Assembly: GCA_038363925.1 (NCBI GenBank)
Contig: JAQQWL010000018.1
Location: 824,167 to 888,166, forward strand
Source of the DNA: Apiospora phragmitis
Lineage: Eukaryota > Ascomycota > Sordariomycetes > Amphisphaeriales > Apiosporaceae
DNA length: 64,000 nt
Reading direction: 5' to 3'
The notes under the pieces: generated by a model
The model's input: only the letters and a program-made list of their open reading frames with translations
The model's database searches: none
Told to the model about the DNA's origin: nothing
Shown here: piece by piece, positions 31,551-41,600 of the stretch
Layout of the letters: each line of letters begins with the position of its first letter
Position numbering within the stretch: the stretch's first letter is position 1
Made by a program: the position numbers and the translations under genes

Positions 31551-32059
31551 ATCTGCAGGGCAACTATAAAGTCAAGACCGGAAATAGCGCGCGAGGATCT
31601 TCGAGCTCTCGACGGATGCGGCGAAAGGAGAATACGCTGCTGGATGATTCAGGTCCGAGGCAACCGGCCTCTAGGTCGGAATGGTACAAGCGGAGCGGGG
31701 GAAACATCAGGCTCTCTCCTGCGCACCAGAACATGGGTTGCATCACAAGCCGTCCGTTGAGCATAAAATAATTCAATAGACCTGTGATCAAGTTATGGAT
31801 GCATAAGAAAAAGATAACAAAGCTAAAAATCGGCTCTGATACATGCGAGCATGGCGGGGTACATGGTATCAGCAGCTACAATTCAACATAGTGCTCGCTT
31901 CAATTGTGACCTGCGTTATTAGCTGCCAATCATTCCGGTTCTATTCATCTTGCGGGGTAACTACAAGTAACTCTACCAGCCAGTGTCATTCTGTCACTCA
32001 CAGCCATTCACCTTCGCTAATTCTCTCGTGATTTCCCACGTCAATCACAAGTAATAAAC
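31551..32059. repeat. Intergenic region with a partial dispersed repeat
   Basis: About 31797-31880 (catggcggggtacatggt and gtcagcagctac-like blocks) is a partial copy of the repeat present at 16897-17223 and 38345-38525, in opposite orientation to those. The last 100 bp (actcacagccattcacc...) may be the leader of the next gene. Confidence 0.55.
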
Positions 32060-32779
32060 ATGCCTATCGAACCCATCGTCGGCCCCGCCGTCGGCTTTCG
32101 GGTTGAAGTCCACGACGACAGACATCAATGCAACAACAATACGTTTCGTAGAAATCGCAGCATGACACCCCGAGACCCCCAGCGTCCGCTGGACCCCGGT
32201 GCGTTTTGGGATCATCTGACCCTGGAACACCGAGAGGGTCCTTTGATATCTTTCACTCGCTCTTGGCGACGGGCGATGAAACGAAGAGAGGAATTTATAG
32301 GCAAAGGCGCAAGAGACGTCGTTGTCATCGCAGTCTGGCTTCGAGAATTGACATTATACGACGCTTTCGATGTCGCACAGGCTGTTGAGATTCCGCATGA
32401 AAAGCGGGGGATCTACCTAGACGAGATCCTTCTTCATGGCGAGGTGTCCAGCGATGATTACCGCATCTTGGCAACTTTTCATGGAACTAATCCAGCGGTA
32501 AATATGGATTTGACCTTGTCATTCGACAGTTCAATGACATCTGGCGCGCTGGCTAAGCAACAACTACCCAGCAAGATAAGCTCTTGCTTGGAGATTCCAC
32601 CAGACCCAGTCTTTGAAGACGGTGTTGATACAGATGAGGCACTTCGGCGCAAGATGATCGATTCTACTGGTGTGATGGACGTCGTCAAATACACTCATCT
32701 CGGTCTGTCTATGATTGATCAACCATACATTATGAGAGAAGAAGGCTCTACAACAAACTTTTACCTGAGATTCCCCTGA
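32060..32779 (+). CDS. DUF7587-like fungal protein, 239 aa
   Basis: Intact ORF. The middle (residues of about 60-165: LISFTRSWRRAMKRREEFI, KGARDVVVIAVWLREL, YDAFDVAQAVEI, GIYLDEILLHGEVSSDDY, RILATFHG) matches the pattern of a widespread fungal domain I know as DUF7587: a basic start, DVVV-AVW, DEYL-like segment and SADDYRILA-F. The function is unknown; the compact alpha/beta domain is usually found in small proteins of accessory regions. The start at 32060 gives a normal N-terminal lead of about 55 residues. No signal peptide and no membrane segment. Confidence 0.6.
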   Translation: MPIEPIVGPAVGFRVEVHDDRHQCNNNTFRRNRSMTPRDPQRPLDPGAFWDHLTLEHREGPLISFTRSWRRAMKRREEFIGKGARDVVVIAVWLRELTLYDAFDVAQAVEIPHEKRGIYLDEILLHGEVSSDDYRILATFHGTNPAVNMDLTLSFDSSMTSGALAKQQLPSKISSCLEIPPDPVFEDGVDTDEALRRKMIDSTGVMDVVKYTHLGLSMIDQPYIMREEGSTTNFYLRFP

Positions 32780-33582
32780 GACTTGGCCCATGGATGCTTA
32801 CGTATCTTTATGGTATGATAGGGACAGAGAGTGTCGACATGCAGAACTGGCAGAGGCGGGATCCGGACAAATGATATTTGACGGGAGTTCTCCATTATGA
32901 TCAACTCATGTATGTCTGATGCTCGAGATGCGACTTGTGCCTGGCGAATTCCGCTATGGAACAACCATTTGTTTAACTCCAATTCCATATTTCTTTACTT
33001 AGAGGGCAGGGCAATGATGTTATGTGTGAGAGGAGATCATTGGTAGTACGTGCTAAAAGGGACGTCATGGCTTCGCTCATAGGGTCTAGGCTTAGTCGTG
33101 CAAGCGCGGTCGTATCCATGGCTCGTTTGGTACCTGACTCACATGAGGGATCCAACCCAGTTGCCATGCTTCTTACACTGCGACTTTCCTCACTCGCCTA
33201 AGCCCTAAGGACACAGATCTGACGAGATGCCCATCTATATGAGTTGGAAAACTGCAACTATACTATGGCGCTTTTTGGCAATTTTGAGACAGGAGCCAAC
33301 TTTTACCTAGATCGACTTTTAGTGCTAGATGTGCCTACTGTGACCCGAATCGGATATAGTGTAAACGGCAAAAGCCTATTCAGGGCTACGTCGTCAATAA
33401 TGCCGCTACCCAGCCGGTGCTGTTACGCCATAACCGGAATAGGGGAGCGGAATCCACATAAAAGCGCCTTCCAGACACGGTTCTACACAAGCTTCCCACT
33501 AGTACATACCGTACAGAACTATGGTCGCACATCGCAGCTTTTCGTCAGGATAGATTATATATGACGAAAGGAAACATAAAAT
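32780..33582. other. Intergenic region, no supported gene
   Basis: Short ORFs only (for example 33244-33564 plus, 106 codons, no motif). Confidence 0.4.
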
Positions 33583-34020
33583 ATGGCAACGCAAGATCTT
33601 ACATCAGCTTTGAAAGGCTTGGGGATCCGAACACATTGGTCATTGAATCTAGTCGTAGTGCAGGTTCTCTACACTCTACAAACGCCTAATGCTGTATTCC
33701 ATGGCGTGTTAGCCGAGAACAAGGAGCGTTTGCTGGAGGACGGGCCGAACGTGGACTTGCTCTGGGTATGCGAACGAGATGGTTCTGTGGCCGTATGGCT
33801 GGAGAGCCAGCAGCGGCCCGCAATCAGGGAGGGCCAATCAGATCATAATATGGATGCGGTGATAGGGCACTACGACAGCAGAAGTGGATTCCTAGACTAC
33901 TCTGTAAAGTGGATTGGGTACGAATGCCCAACCTGGGAGTCGGAGCAGGATCTAGACGCGTATACTACTTTTCTAGACCAATACTGGGCTACTTTACAGC
34001 ATCGAAACTTGGTCGATTGA
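33583..34020 (+). CDS. Small chromodomain-like protein, 145 aa
   Basis: The C-terminal part (IGHYDSRSGFLDYSVKWIGY, then PTWESEQDL, FLDQYW) fits a chromodomain of the retrotransposon-integrase/CDY style: aromatic Y-x-VKW-x-GY core, TWE, and a final helix. The N-terminal 90 residues are unrecognised (ALKGLGIRTHWSLNLV...LLWVCERDGSVAVWLE). It could be a domesticated chromodomain, a fragment of a Ty3/gypsy integrase or an unrelated small reader protein. No other pol motifs are nearby. Confidence 0.55.
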   Translation: MATQDLTSALKGLGIRTHWSLNLVVVQVLYTLQTPNAVFHGVLAENKERLLEDGPNVDLLWVCERDGSVAVWLESQQRPAIREGQSDHNMDAVIGHYDSRSGFLDYSVKWIGYECPTWESEQDLDAYTTFLDQYWATLQHRNLVD

Positions 34021-34299
34021 GCGGTTTTGGGTCTGGGACAGGGGATGGAGTACTCAGAGGCGGAAGCACTGCAGGACGCCTAATATCGACAGAAGCTACA
34101 AGCTAGCTGAAAGACAATGTACATAGTATAGGGGAAGTCGTACAATCTGTGGTAAGATTGTCAGTAGTATCGAAATTGAAGGTTTACTACCTGTATTGAA
34201 GGTTGATTACTCATTGGCACTGTCTTGCTGGGACTTGGACAAACTTTCTGGTTCCTCCTTGTAAGTTGTTCCAAGCGCCATGAAATACAGCTGACTCAC

Positions 34300-34937
34300 T
34301 AGAACTTTAGGTTTTATTATGTTCTTTGGTGATCGTAGTCGCGATCGAACAGTGGGAGTCTGCTCATGACGGATCCCTACAGGAGGTGGGCGCGTCCTAC
34401 AAAGTTGTCATGATAGGTAAGCACCGGGGTGGGCAAATCAGTCGCCATCCAACACGCGAAGGGCCCTGATTTCATCGCAGTAAGTGTTCAATCCTAGATC
34501 TTCTGGGAAGGCACACCCGATTAATGTGCTATGTTATTCAGTATAATCCAAGCTACAGCTATAGCCCTATGATACTGTCAACACACTGGGTTGCATGCAA
34601 TAGCGATTTGCTGCATGTTACGGACACTGGAGATTGCGAAGAAGATAAAGTGTCCCTGAGTGGATTCGACGGCGGTATTGTCGTCATCGACGTCCGGCGG
34701 AGATCATCATTGACGCATATTATCAAATGGGCAGCAAATCACAGACTAGACTCGAAGCCAGTACTCTTACTTGGAATGGGGAAGCGGGCAGTGTCGGGTA
34801 GTGAAGTGACAAAACGAGAGGTGACGAACTTTGCTCGTAAACAGAAGTGGAAATGCATGGAGGAAAAGAAAGACGGTAAAGCACCGTTCGACTGTTTAGC
34901 TAAGATGATTCAGTATTCGCGGAGGTTCGAGATCTAG
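34300..34937 (+). pseudogene. Degenerate Ras-like small GTPase, frameshifted
   Basis: The strand YKVVMIG (34398-34418) leads into a P-loop. The G1 motif GKTGVGKS is complete only if one base (C34422) is skipped; in the genomic frame the loop is broken. The reading then runs VAIQHAKGPDFIA to a 62-bp phase-0 intron (34480-34541, GTAAGT...ATTCAG). Exon 2 (34542-34937) follows Ras order: YNPSY for the switch I YDPT, VTDTGDCEE for DTAGQEE, FDGGIVVIDV for the IVYSI-type strand, LLLGMGK where NKxD should be, and a helix ending at FEI. The Gln61 equivalent, the NKxD motif and SAK are all altered and there is no CAAX box. It is a Ras-superfamily relative that has lost nucleotide-binding motifs. The exact 5' end is not clear. 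Confidence 0.65.
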
Positions 34938-35031
34938 GACCTAGCAAAAATCGGTGGAACTTTTTAATTTATCTTTGCTCAATTATTTATTATTCCATTA
35001 CTGAGAGGGGAGTTGGATAAAAAGGCGGCGG

Positions 35032-36250
35032 GTGCCCAACGAGACAATGGAGGACCGTGCAGAGATGGAGATCGTGGTGGACGCGCCAAACTCTATCGCG
35101 ACGTCGGTCAAACGAGCAAAGCGGGCGAAGCCCAGCGCCAAAGCACGAGAGGCGCTACTCTCGAATGAAGGCGACAATGGAGCAGAGACAAGCTCGAGCA
35201 ACAATGGAGTCATCGGACCGGAGATGCTGCAGCGCATCTACGAGCTTGTGGCCAGCTCCCAGAACGAGATCCACGATTCCCGCACCGAGATCCGAGACCT
35301 GAAAGAGATCATCAACAACCAGCAGGCAATCATCCAGCGGCTCACCGCCGAGCTTCAAAATGTCACCCAGCAATTGGAAGAACTCAAGAACGGCGCAGCC
35401 CTCGCCGGCAGCGCCCAGACGAGCCCTCAGGCCTCCTACGCGCAAGTCGCACGCACGCCCCCGACGAGCCAGCCGAGCAACGTACGCACGCTTACCTCGA
35501 TGAACACGACACCCTCCACGTTTACCGATACCTTGTACTGCACCATCGACACATCCAGAATGGAGGACGACAAACGGGCGGCTGTGACCGCCGGAACGGT
35601 TCGAGCCGCTGTCGAGAAGGAGATGCGAGCGACGGGAGAACAGAAGGACTGGCGATGCCGCGCCGTGACCATGGACCCCAGGAAGCCCCAACGCATCAAG
35701 ATTGTCTGCCGAGATGAGACTGAGCACCGACTAGTCAAGCAAGCCGCCGAGAAGACGAACGCGTCAGGAGCTCGCGTCCTGCGAGACGAACTATACCCGA
35801 TCAAGGTGGACAGCGTCAGGCGCACAGCAGTCCTCAACGAAAACGACGAGGTCCGAGACGGAGCGGCCGAGGCATTCGGACAAGAGAACGAGACGACAGT
35901 CGCCAAGGTGGCATGGCTGAGCCGGAAAGACAACGGGAAGGCATACGGTTCCATGGTCGTCTACCTGACGAAGGCGGCCGAGGCGCGGAAGTTCCTCGAG
36001 GAAGGTTTCTTTCACGCCGGAGGCGAGTCAGGCTACACGAGGGTCTTCGAGCGACGAGAGCGGCCGGAGACAGTGCTACAACTGCCAGCAGGTGGGACAC
36101 AAGGCATTCCAGTGCAAAAATGCCCGGACCTGCGGGCGATGCGCGAAGCAGGGACACAGCCACCACGGCTGCGAGGCAACCGTTCTAAAGTGCGTCCCGT
36201 GCGGAGGACCACACGAGTCGTTTAGCCGACACTGTCCGAAGCTATACCCA
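35032..36250 (+). mobile_element. LINE (Tad1/I-like) ORF1, gag-like, frameshifted
   Basis: Coiled-coil N-terminus (RTEIRDLKEIINNQQAIIQ, AELQNVTQQLEEL), then a central RNA-binding-like region. About position 36060-36075 one extra base moves the reading into a second frame. That frame encodes three zinc knuckles: CYNC-x4-H-x4-C, CGRC-x4-H-x4-C and CVPC-x3-H-x6-C, ending at 36250. The order coiled coil - central domain - CCHC knuckles is that of ORF1 of fungal Tad1-type non-LTR retrotransposons, and ORF2 starts 8 bp further on. Confidence 0.85.
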
Positions 36251-36257
36251 TCGAACC

Positions 36258-37943
36258 ATGACTAGACCGTTCCGCATTATTCAAAACAATGTGAGGAAGC
36301 AAGGACCCGTACACGACGGCCTCCTCAACGATGAAGATGTACAGCACGCGACAGTAATTTCGATTCAAGAGCCTCACGCGAGGATGGCTCAGGGGCGGCT
36401 CCTGACGACACCGATGGGACACCATAGGTGGGTCAAGATGGTTCCGCCAGTTCGGAGAGAAGGGAGGTGGCCGATCCGGAGCATGCTCTGGGTCAGCAAG
36501 GAGGTGGAAGCGGAACAGGTCCCGGTCGAGTCCCCAGACATCACCGCAGCAGTCGTGCGGCTGCCGGAACATGCGGTCTTTGTGGCGTCCGTTTACGTCC
36601 CTGTGGAGGATCCCCCCGCGCTCCAAGAAGCGTGCAGAAAGCTGCGCATTGCTCTTGAGGCAGTGAGAAGGAAGACGGGGGCAGCAGTAGAGGTGGTTAT
36701 CACGGGGGACTTCAACCGGCATGACCAGCTCTGGGGCGGAGAGGAGGTACGGCTGGAAAAGCAAGGAGAGGCGGATCCGATTATTCATTTCATGGCCGAA
36801 TTCGGCCTCAACAGTCTGCTCCCGGGGTACGAAAACGTGGAGTGGAGGAGCCTATAGCACGACCATGGACCTCGTCCTCGCATCGGAAGAGATGAAAGAT
36901 TCGTTAGTCAAGTGCAGGGTGCTCGACACGGAACATGGGTCGGACCACCGGACCATCGAGACAGTCTTCGAGACGCCCATACCCCCCCAAGGGGCCAAGA
37001 ACGACTCCTCTTCAAAAACGCCCCGTGGAAGGACATCAACACCCGGATCGCAGCGGCATTGGCTACGACGCCCACGGGCGGCACGGTCCAACAACAGACT
37101 GACCGGCTGATGGGAGTCGTCCTGGAAGCAGTGCACGCACTGACGCCCAAAGCCAAGCCATCGCCGTACGCGAAACGATGGTGGACAACGGACCTAACAC
37201 AACTCCGGCGCTTTCACACGTACTGGAGAAACCGAGCCCGGGCCGAGAGGAGGGCAGGATGCACCAGGAGCGACCTAGATGTAACGGCGAAAGGTCCCGC
37301 AAAACAGTACCACGATGCCATCCGGCAGCAAAAGAAGAAGCACTGGAACGAGTTCCTCGCCGACAACGACAACATCTGGAAGGCAGCAAAATACCTCAAA
37401 GCGGGCGACGACACGGCATTTGGAAAAGTCCCCCAACTCGTGCGGGCAGGTGGGACGAGCACCTCCAACCATACGGAGCAGGCGGAAGAACTGCTTACCA
37501 AGTTCTTTCCTCCGCTTCCGGGCGAGATTGCCGACGAAGGGGACCGCCCGCAGAGGGCGCCCATCGAGATGCGCGCTATCACGATGGAAGAGATAGAACG
37601 ACAGCTGTTCGCAGCCAAGTCCTGGAAAGCACCCGGGGAGGACGGCCTGCCGGTAGCTGTCTGGAAGGAAGTGTGGCCGGTGGTCAAGCAACGGGTGTTA
37701 ACGCTGTTTCGTACGTCGTTGGAGGAAGGAAAGCTACCAACCCAATGGCGCCATGCGAAGATCATACCGCTCAAAAAGCCGGGTAAAGAAGACTATACTA
37801 TAGCGAAAGCCTGGCGGCCGATCTCGCTACTGTTTACACTCGGAAAGGTGATGGAGTCCGTCATTGCGGAAAGGATTTTTTATTTAGTTGAGACGTTCGG
37901 GCTCCTTCCAACCAACCACTTCGGCGCCCGGAAACGGAGGTGA
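36258..37943 (+). mobile_element. LINE ORF2, endonuclease and start of reverse transcriptase, truncated
   Basis: Apurinic-type endonuclease: FRIIQNNVRK, ISIQEPH, VITGDFNRHDQLWGG, then (after a frameshift near 36824-36830) [11 protein letters not shown] and GSDHRTIE. A second frameshift lies in the poly-C run at about 36978-36984. The next frame holds the linker and the beginning of the reverse transcriptase ([51 protein letters not shown]). It stops at 37943; the polymerase core with FADD and the RNase H are absent. The element is dead, and it is unusual in being cut at its 3' side. Confidence 0.9.
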
Positions 37944-38234
37944 GCAGAACATGCGGATGGCGCCATAATGCGAAATAACCGTACTCAGTCAGGTTTGGGC
38001 TAAGGAGCTTGTTTAGAAGGAAGCATGCTTCCGTACGGAGGCGACAATTTGGCCAGAGCTAAGACTTAGAAGACGCTATATTAGGCAGCTCAATTAACGG
38101 CTTATTAGATCCCGATAAGTTAGCTACATGACATTTTAGTGTCGCATTGGGGCTGATGTGTCTACTAGTGAATGCAGTAGGACTCATAGCACCGAAAGTG
38201 TCGCCCGGCCTGAGTTTCTGGCTAATTATACTGT
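37944..38234. other. Junction downstream of the truncated LINE
   Basis: No gene. Homology to the LINE ends shortly after GARKRR, and the sequence then becomes AT-rich and unrecognised until the inverted LINE-tail fragment at 38235. Confidence 0.4.
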
Positions 38235-38525
38235 ACTCACACACACACACGCACACTTTTATTACGCCCGGGCTAAGCCCTAAAGGGCAACTATCGCTTG
38301 TAATTACATGAACTTTTCCACGCTTCTGTCAGCACTCCTTAAGGCCCTTACTCAGACTGTCGCTAGCGAAACCAGCGTCCTCTTTCCACTCTTTGATAGT
38401 TTCCGTGTTAGACCCTTTTGCAGGGGTAGCTGCTGACGCCATGTAATTACCCCGCCATGTTTGCAAGTACAGAGCTAATTTCTGCCTTTGATTCCCCTTC
38501 TCTGGTACATCCATAAATCGATTAT
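38235..38525 (-). repeat. LINE-type 3' tail with (CA)n plus dispersed 163-bp repeat
   Basis: The reverse complement of 38235-38335 matches 47325-47430 (ctgacagaagc, gatagttgccctttagggct, tagcccgggc, taataaaagtgtg followed by a TG run), so both carry the same 3' end, here on the minus strand. Next to it, 38345-38525 is the best-preserved copy of the repeat at 16897-17223. On the minus strand it is open and codes ATPAKGSNTETIKEWKEDAG. The repeat and the tail probably belong to one element whose 5' part is lost. Confidence 0.7.
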
Positions 38526-38572
38526 TATCCGAAATATTCCTGTTAAATTTCACTTGATCTCTGTACATCGTT

Positions 38573-39912
38573 ATGGAGGCTATTGAAATCCCTGCTGAAG
38601 TGTTTAACAGGCGGCTTCGTATTGATGATCTCGAGAGACAGCTGCACTTAGTGGACCCGCACATGCAGACCTCATCATCACAGCCTAAAGGACCACTGCC
38701 CCTTGAATTGCGACATACCCAACCCATTAAACATACCAACAAGGATTCGCCCATGCAAACACAGAATTTAGAGGAGAGACGGAACAGTCCCGAATCAAAA
38801 CCCCCTTCAAGCTTGCGCGAACGCAGAAAGAAACCCATCGGAAACTTTCCTTTCACCACAGGAGCTGATTATCTGGGTAGTCAGGAACAACAAGGCCAGG
38901 GAGCGAGTGGGGAAATCAGTCCCTCGCTATCGGCACATGGTCTCCGCAAAAGTGAACTTGTGGAGGTATTGAAGTCTTTAACGGACACCGATGCTTCAAT
39001 ACTCCTGCTTTGCTGGGGTGAAGCGAGTTACTGCCAAATCCTCCCTGTCCACATTCGCGACTCGAAAGACGCGTCAGCCCAGTGGGGCGACGTTCAAAGA
39101 GCTTGGCAGAAACACAAAACAAGCTGGAGATCGTGGCTACCATTGTACGGAGTGAAGATGGTGACAGTCGTCAAGGTTGCTTTGAGTTTGCTGAAACCGA
39201 ATCATAACCCTTTGCTAACCACCAGCCTAGGTCACAATAGCCAGCCAAATGCCAGGGCCGAGGCATAACAGCCCGGATCTGCCAACTTTCGTTGGGATGT
39301 ACAGACCCGAAAACGTGGAGACCGAGATTTCTCACCTGGAAGGACTGGGTCAGTACTACAAGAATGAAAACTACGAGTGCGACCTAGACAGATCAAACGG
39401 CGTATGGAATCATGACAATGCCTGCCCCTCAACCGCTGGTGAGAGCGGGCCTGGCTGGACTTGTGGGTACGAAGATCACCTGAAAGGCTGGCGGCATTTA
39501 TTGCGCCTCCAGAGACGCCCGTTTCTCAAAACCATGTTCTGCAATCCAGAGCTTGCGGCGTGGTACGAAACAATGGAGGAGCAAGACTTTCTCCTAAATC
39601 ACTGGTGGGTAAAAACGCTATATACAGGGCTTCGTGGGATCAGTCACTAACACAACCAAGGAACTTATTTTCCCAGTTGGAGAAATTTCATCGCCCAAAC
39701 CTCGGGGATCTGTCGTTCCTGGTCTTATCCAAGAAGGCTGGCTATTCGCCCGGCCCATGCTGACCTTGGTACTCTTGGCCAGTGCGGTCTTGTGTCTTTC
39801 TGTTCTCGCAGCTTGGTTGGTCTATAATGATTGGGCAGTCGCTTGGCAGGTTGGAGGATGCTTCCTCGCGGTTGTCACTTTTGTCTGTGGGTGCATCGAT
39901 CGAGCTGTGTAG
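38573..39912 (+). CDS. Fungal membrane protein of a paralogous accessory family, three exons, 410 aa
   Basis: Exons are 38573-39175, 39231-39608 and 39661-39912. Introns are 39176-39230 (55 bp, GCTAACC branch site, CCTAG) and 39609-39660 (52 bp, CACTAAC branch site, ACCAAG), both phase 0. The protein has a long polar N-terminus. The conserved cytosolic part is ILLLCWGEASYC, WGDVQRAWQKHK, WRSWLPLYGVK, then FVGMYRPENVETE and YYKNENYECDLD. The C-terminus has two membrane segments (PMLTLVLLASAVLCLSVLAA and VGGCFLAVVTFVCGC) around a short DWAVAW loop. The CWGEASYC...DIQRAW...YGV pattern, with two C-terminal helices, is one I recognise from multicopy genes in accessory regions of plant- and insect-associated ascomycetes. 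The function is unknown. All splice junctions keep frame. Confidence 0.75.
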
Positions 39913-40026
39913 TTGAAGACCCATGCATATTGGCTCGCTGCAGGAGGTCTTGTACTTATCGCCTGGCGACTGATCTTCGCATAGTATGACCTCTCTTGCT
40001 TACTATATGGCCGTGATTCTTCATCC

Positions 40027-40827
40027 TTGCAAAAAGATGAAGCAGCAGGGATGACCTTTGGGCCCCGCTTCCATGTTGCCAGACCGATCAATGAAAGGAT
40101 AGTCTTAACAAAAGGCTACGCAAGTTCTGGCAAGCAGACTACGCTAACCGGTGCGTCCATGCCATGGCAATGTGAAAGCATAGCTGATTTTATTATTAAC
40201 AGGGATTTACCGCAAGAGGAGACTACTGCAGACGGCTTCGGCCTCGAAGAGCTCGACTTTGTAAGCCGGAGAATTGCATACTCTCAGAAAAGGGTCATCC
40301 ATGAGGTGGAACCCGACCAAGCATCAAGTTCTAGCGGTGTGAAACGGCCTTGTCGTCGTCCGAATGGGAAAATAACACGAAAGTTACCCCCTGTGGAAGA
40401 TGAGTTGTCTCGGTATCTAGCCGAACCACCATGCCTAATCTACCGGCGTGCATCTGGGGTCGAAATGACTGCGGTTGGTGTTGAGCAGGCCAAAAAGTCG
40501 TATTGGCAACACCGGAATTGGCGACACCAGAATGGACGCACGCCAAGATGGGCGTACGCCAGAATGAAGTCCGCCAGAATGGAGTCCGCCAGAATGGAGT
40601 TCGCCAGAATGGACGTTCACCTGGACGGAGTTCATCAAACTGGACGCACCCGGAACTGGCCCACGAGCATGCACGGCCTTGCTGCTTCGTCTCTCCTTCA
40701 AGGTCTTGAACACCTCACGAGCTGTTCCCGGCCCTTGGTCACAATGTCGCCCATGCAATCCTGCAGGCATCTAGACAGGCTCAGGAACGGGACTGTCAGT
40801 GGCGCGCCGAAACCGTCCGGCGTCTAA
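40027..40827 (+). CDS. Hypothetical ORF containing a 15-bp minisatellite, 266 aa
   Basis: Open frame of unknown family. The first 150 residues contain a Lys/Arg-rich stretch and DELSRYLAEPP, which weakly recalls hAT transposase segments. From about 40515 to 40620 the DNA is a tandem array of 15-bp units (gccagaatggagtcc and variants), read here as ARMKS-ARMES-ARMEF-ARMDV. The downstream part overlaps a duplicated repeat region. It may be a relic held open by chance. Confidence 0.3.
   Translation: MQKDEAAGMTFGPRFHVARPINERIVLTKGYASSGKQTTLTGASMPWQCESIADFIINRDLPQEETTADGFGLEELDFVSRRIAYSQKRVIHEVEPDQASSSSGVKRPCRRPNGKITRKLPPVEDELSRYLAEPPCLIYRRASGVEMTAVGVEQAKKSYWQHRNWRHQNGRTPRWAYARMKSARMESARMEFARMDVHLDGVHQTGRTRNWPTSMHGLAASSLLQGLEHLTSCSRPLVTMSPMQSCRHLDRLRNGTVSGAPKPSGV
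40515..40620 (+). repeat. 15-bp minisatellite
   Basis: About five to seven units of gccagaatggagtcc-like sequence in direct tandem, decaying at both ends (ccagaatggacgc, ccaagatgggcgt, ccagaatgaagtc before; tggacgttcacctgg after). A multiple of three, so it keeps any reading frame. Confidence 0.85.
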
Positions 40828-40849
40828 ATGGGCGGCCCAGAAGCAGCAC

Positions 40850-41600
40850 CGAAAGGGCTGTTCACGCGCGAGGGCGGAAGCGGTGCTGGAGCAGTTCGGG
40901 GGTGGGGAGCAGCCAACCCAGAACTGGATCCCCCGGTCGACTCGTTCTGCTGATCTGCTTCTCGAGTGCAGGACCGTAGGACGGATAACGCCTGTGAGTC
41001 AGAATCCACGCCAGAACACGGTGCTACGTCCCACACGTAGAGTCCGGAACTGACGGCAGCGGCAGATGAGCCGCTTGCTCACGAGTAGGCCAAAATCCGT
41101 TACTCCTGGCCACTTTCGGTGCAGGTTCACTTCGGCCCTCCGCCACGTCTGCTCGGCGTCGGATGCTGCCAACTCGGCTCTCGCATGGTTATGCTTCACA
41201 AGTCGTGCTTCGTCCAGAACTTCGCCTCCGCACCTGACAGCCCAACCTACCAATCGTGCTGGGCTGGCATCCATGTTTGCTGCTTCATTACAGCACCGCA
41301 CGAATTTGGCCACATAAATACCACTTATGGGGTCGAGGCTCCGTCAGTGAGTTGCAGATTCCATTATCGTTCGTCGCCTTGCTCCTATCCACCTGTAACT
41401 TCCTGTATTCACCGGCGCTTCCATCTACCGGCATGTTCCCTTCACAGCGACACGGTATGCAGCGTCCGCGCCAGCCACGGCAGGGCCGACCATCAGCAGG
41501 CCACGCCACCACTGCGCCCGCGACTGCACCCGCAACTGCGTCTGCGCCCAAGACCGTCGCTCCTTCTGCAACGCAGCTCCAGCCTCCAGATCTGTATTGA
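40850..41600 (+). pseudogene. Truncated 5' duplicate of the micro-exon gene and its promoter
   Basis: A direct duplicate of about 43090-43850: shared ctgttcacgcgc, ggcggaagcggtgctgg, aggaccgtaggacggata, gatgctgccaactcg, gctgcttcat, and the start region GGCATGTTCCCTTC versus GGCATGCTCCCTTC. The first exon is recognisable from ATG 41433 (MFPSQRHGMQRPRQ...). It reaches a stop at 41600 and lacks exons 2-5. Its TATA-like element has changed to cataaata (41313-41320). It is a 5'-only duplicate, probably dead. Confidence 0.7.

Noticed and set aside
35155..36166. Long antisense ORFs across LINE ORF1
   Set aside because: They are mirror frames of the GC-rich ORF1, which has clear coiled-coil and zinc-knuckle evidence on the plus strand.
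37178..37786. 202-codon plus-strand ORF inside LINE ORF2
   Set aside because: An alternative frame of the RT region; the frame with [11 protein letters not shown] and AWRPISLL motifs is the real one.
38329..38859. 176-codon minus-strand ORF called as a gene
   Set aside because: Its first half is antisense to exon 1 of the three-exon membrane protein gene; only the repeat-encoded part (38329-38530) is meaningful and is described as a repeat.
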